Assembly (NCBI RefSeq): GCF_007713705.1 | Contig: NZ_VMSJ01000004.1 | Location: forward strand, 1 to 64,000 | Length of the DNA: 64,000 nucleotides | Direction of reading: 5' to 3' | Source of the DNA: Salinicoccus cyprini | GTDB taxonomy: Bacteria; Bacillota; Bacilli; Staphylococcales; Salinicoccaceae | In this document: positions 63,137 through 64,000 of the stretch, one piece after another | Layout: each line of letters begins with the position of its first letter | Position numbering within the stretch: the stretch's first letter is position 1 | The notes under the pieces: generated by a model | Told to the model about the DNA's origin: nothing | What the model saw: only the letters and a program-made list of their open reading frames with translations | The model's database searches: none | Program-made: the position numbers and the translations under genes

Positions 63137-64000
63137 ATGAATAGAATAAACGTTTTGCTGACCGGTATCGGCGGGCCCATCGCCCAGGGAATCATTCAAG
63201 GTCTTAAAAAAAGGCAGGATATCAGAATCATCGGTGTGGACAGACGGGGGGTGACGGCTGGACACCATCTATGTGACCTTACGTATCAGGTGCCCCGCTA
63301 TACCGACACAGAAAAGTACTTATCTGCGCTACAGGAAATTACTGAAGCAGAAAAGATAGATGTCATCTTCCCCTCTCTTCACGAAGAGGTGCGCATCTTT
63401 CATAAGCATCGCGACGCATTCAAACCCATCATTGCCCTGCCGAACAGCGATGATTTCGAAACACTTATGCATAAGGAGCAGGCATATCAGAAGCTTGAGG
63501 CAATGGGACTCGGCAAGTACATTCCAGTATATAGAGGATTCAATTCAAGGGAGGAACTGCTGGAAATCAAAGAATCACTGTTCAAGGAAGATTCGCATTT
63601 TGTCGTCAAGACTGTGGACAGCTACGCTTCCCTTGGATTCGCCATCCTGACCGACAGGGCAAATTACCTGTCTGCACTGAAACAGGCGAGAAAGCACGTC
63701 ATCGACTTCGACGACTACTGCGAAATCATTGATGCCGATGCACGGAAGTTCGCAATGGAGCGTATCGAAGGCAAGGAATACAGTGTCGATGTCCATCTCT
63801 ACCGCGGCCAGGTCATTGTTGCTGTACCAAGAGAACGGACCGGTGTTTCCAACAACATTGTACTGGATGGCAAAGTCGTCCATCATGAAGGTCTGATCCA
63901 GGCTTCAAAGGAGATCACCGAAAGCCTTGTTACGGACGGATTCATCAACATCCAGTTCATGGAGAGCGAGACCGGCTATAAACTCACTGACATCAATCCG
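63137..64000 (+). CDS. ATP-grasp protein, 3' truncated by the window edge
   Basis: The first 288 codons are present and the frame is still open at 64000. N-terminal Rossmann-like preATP-grasp region (NRINVLLTGIGGPIAQGI, GVDRR, IDVIFPSLHEEV), then the ATP-grasp centre with HFVVKTVDSYASLGF (Lys), MERIEGKEYSVDVHLYRGQ (Glu) and FINIQFMESETGYKLTDINP (Glu/Asn metal site). Resembles PylC/CarB-like carboxylate-amine ligases, but the substrate is unknown. ATG at 63137 after TAAGGAG, divergent from the aldo-keto reductase. Confidence 0.85.
   Translation, partial: MNRINVLLTGIGGPIAQGIIQGLKKRQDIRIIGVDRRGVTAGHHLCDLTYQVPRYTDTEKYLSALQEITEAEKIDVIFPSLHEEVRIFHKHRDAFKPIIALPNSDDFETLMHKEQAYQKLEAMGLGKYIPVYRGFNSREELLEIKESLFKEDSHFVVKTVDSYASLGFAILTDRANYLSALKQARKHVIDFDDYCEIIDADARKFAMERIEGKEYSVDVHLYRGQVIVAVPRERTGVSNNIVLDGKVVHHEGLIQASKEITESLVTDGFINIQFMESETGYKLTDINP

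Noticed and set aside
47285-64000. Genomic island or prophage
   Set aside because: No integrase, transposase, attachment repeats or tRNA boundary was found, and base composition looks like the rest of the window by eye.

Overview
The window looks like chromosome of a moderately halotolerant Staphylococcaceae member (Salinicoccus/Jeotgalicoccus-like) rather than a true Staphylococcus. The evidence is the alr-mazEF-rsbUVW-sigB block, the atp to wecB/upp/glyA to prfA order, staphylococcal-type mnaA/sceD/cls/rodA neighbours, and GC judged by eye to be in the mid-to-high 40s percent. Bacillus-like traits also appear: a transaldolase gene between murZ and fba, and a zinc-ribbon type L31. Genus assignment is inference. 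No insertion sequence, prophage or CRISPR array was seen.

Layout. 1-680: start of a 16S rRNA gene and tRNA-Gly, tRNA-Leu and tRNA-Glu, all read leftward from a near-consensus promoter. 884-4670: catalase under a PerR-like box, then Tex. 4725-12000: leftward general-stress and envelope block (three PH-domain membrane proteins, acpS, alr, mazEF, rsbU, a SigB-type promoter, rsbV, rsbW, sigB). 12092-24865: cshA, an alpha/beta hydrolase overlapping murF, rodA, cls, yidC, a WalR-box-preceded LysM/transglycosylase gene, ssb, ywpF, fabZ, murA. 24883-31830: complete F1Fo ATP synthase operon. 31889-39375: wecB, upp, glyA, ywlG, rpiB, ywlE, ywlC, prmC, prfA, largely overlapping or tightly spaced. 39430-47211: rpmE, rho, murZ, tal, fba, DUF2529 gene, pyrG with a CTP-type attenuator leader, rpoE.

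47285-64000 is a more accessory, osmotic and metal-handling region: a double GNAT protein, a BCCT betaine carrier, coaW, an orphan ABC ATPase, a CPA1 antiporter with a lipoprotein, OsmC, NRAMP, a ureohydrolase, an arsRBC operon, an oxidoreductase/amidase/glycerate kinase cluster, a 250-bp repeat island, an aldo-keto reductase and a truncated ATP-grasp gene.

Most of the window is conserved core. The observations most worth a second look are non-coding or junctional: the repeat island at 61857-62115, the hydrolase whose catalytic N-terminus lies upstream of any normal start codon (14348-14414), the palindrome that gives convergent ywpF and fabZ the same C-terminus, the 470-bp leader of the sceD-like gene, an operator-like palindrome at the tal promoter, and regulatory leaders of pyrG, rho, rpmE and atp. 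I did not find a convincing new multi-gene defence or biosynthetic system.
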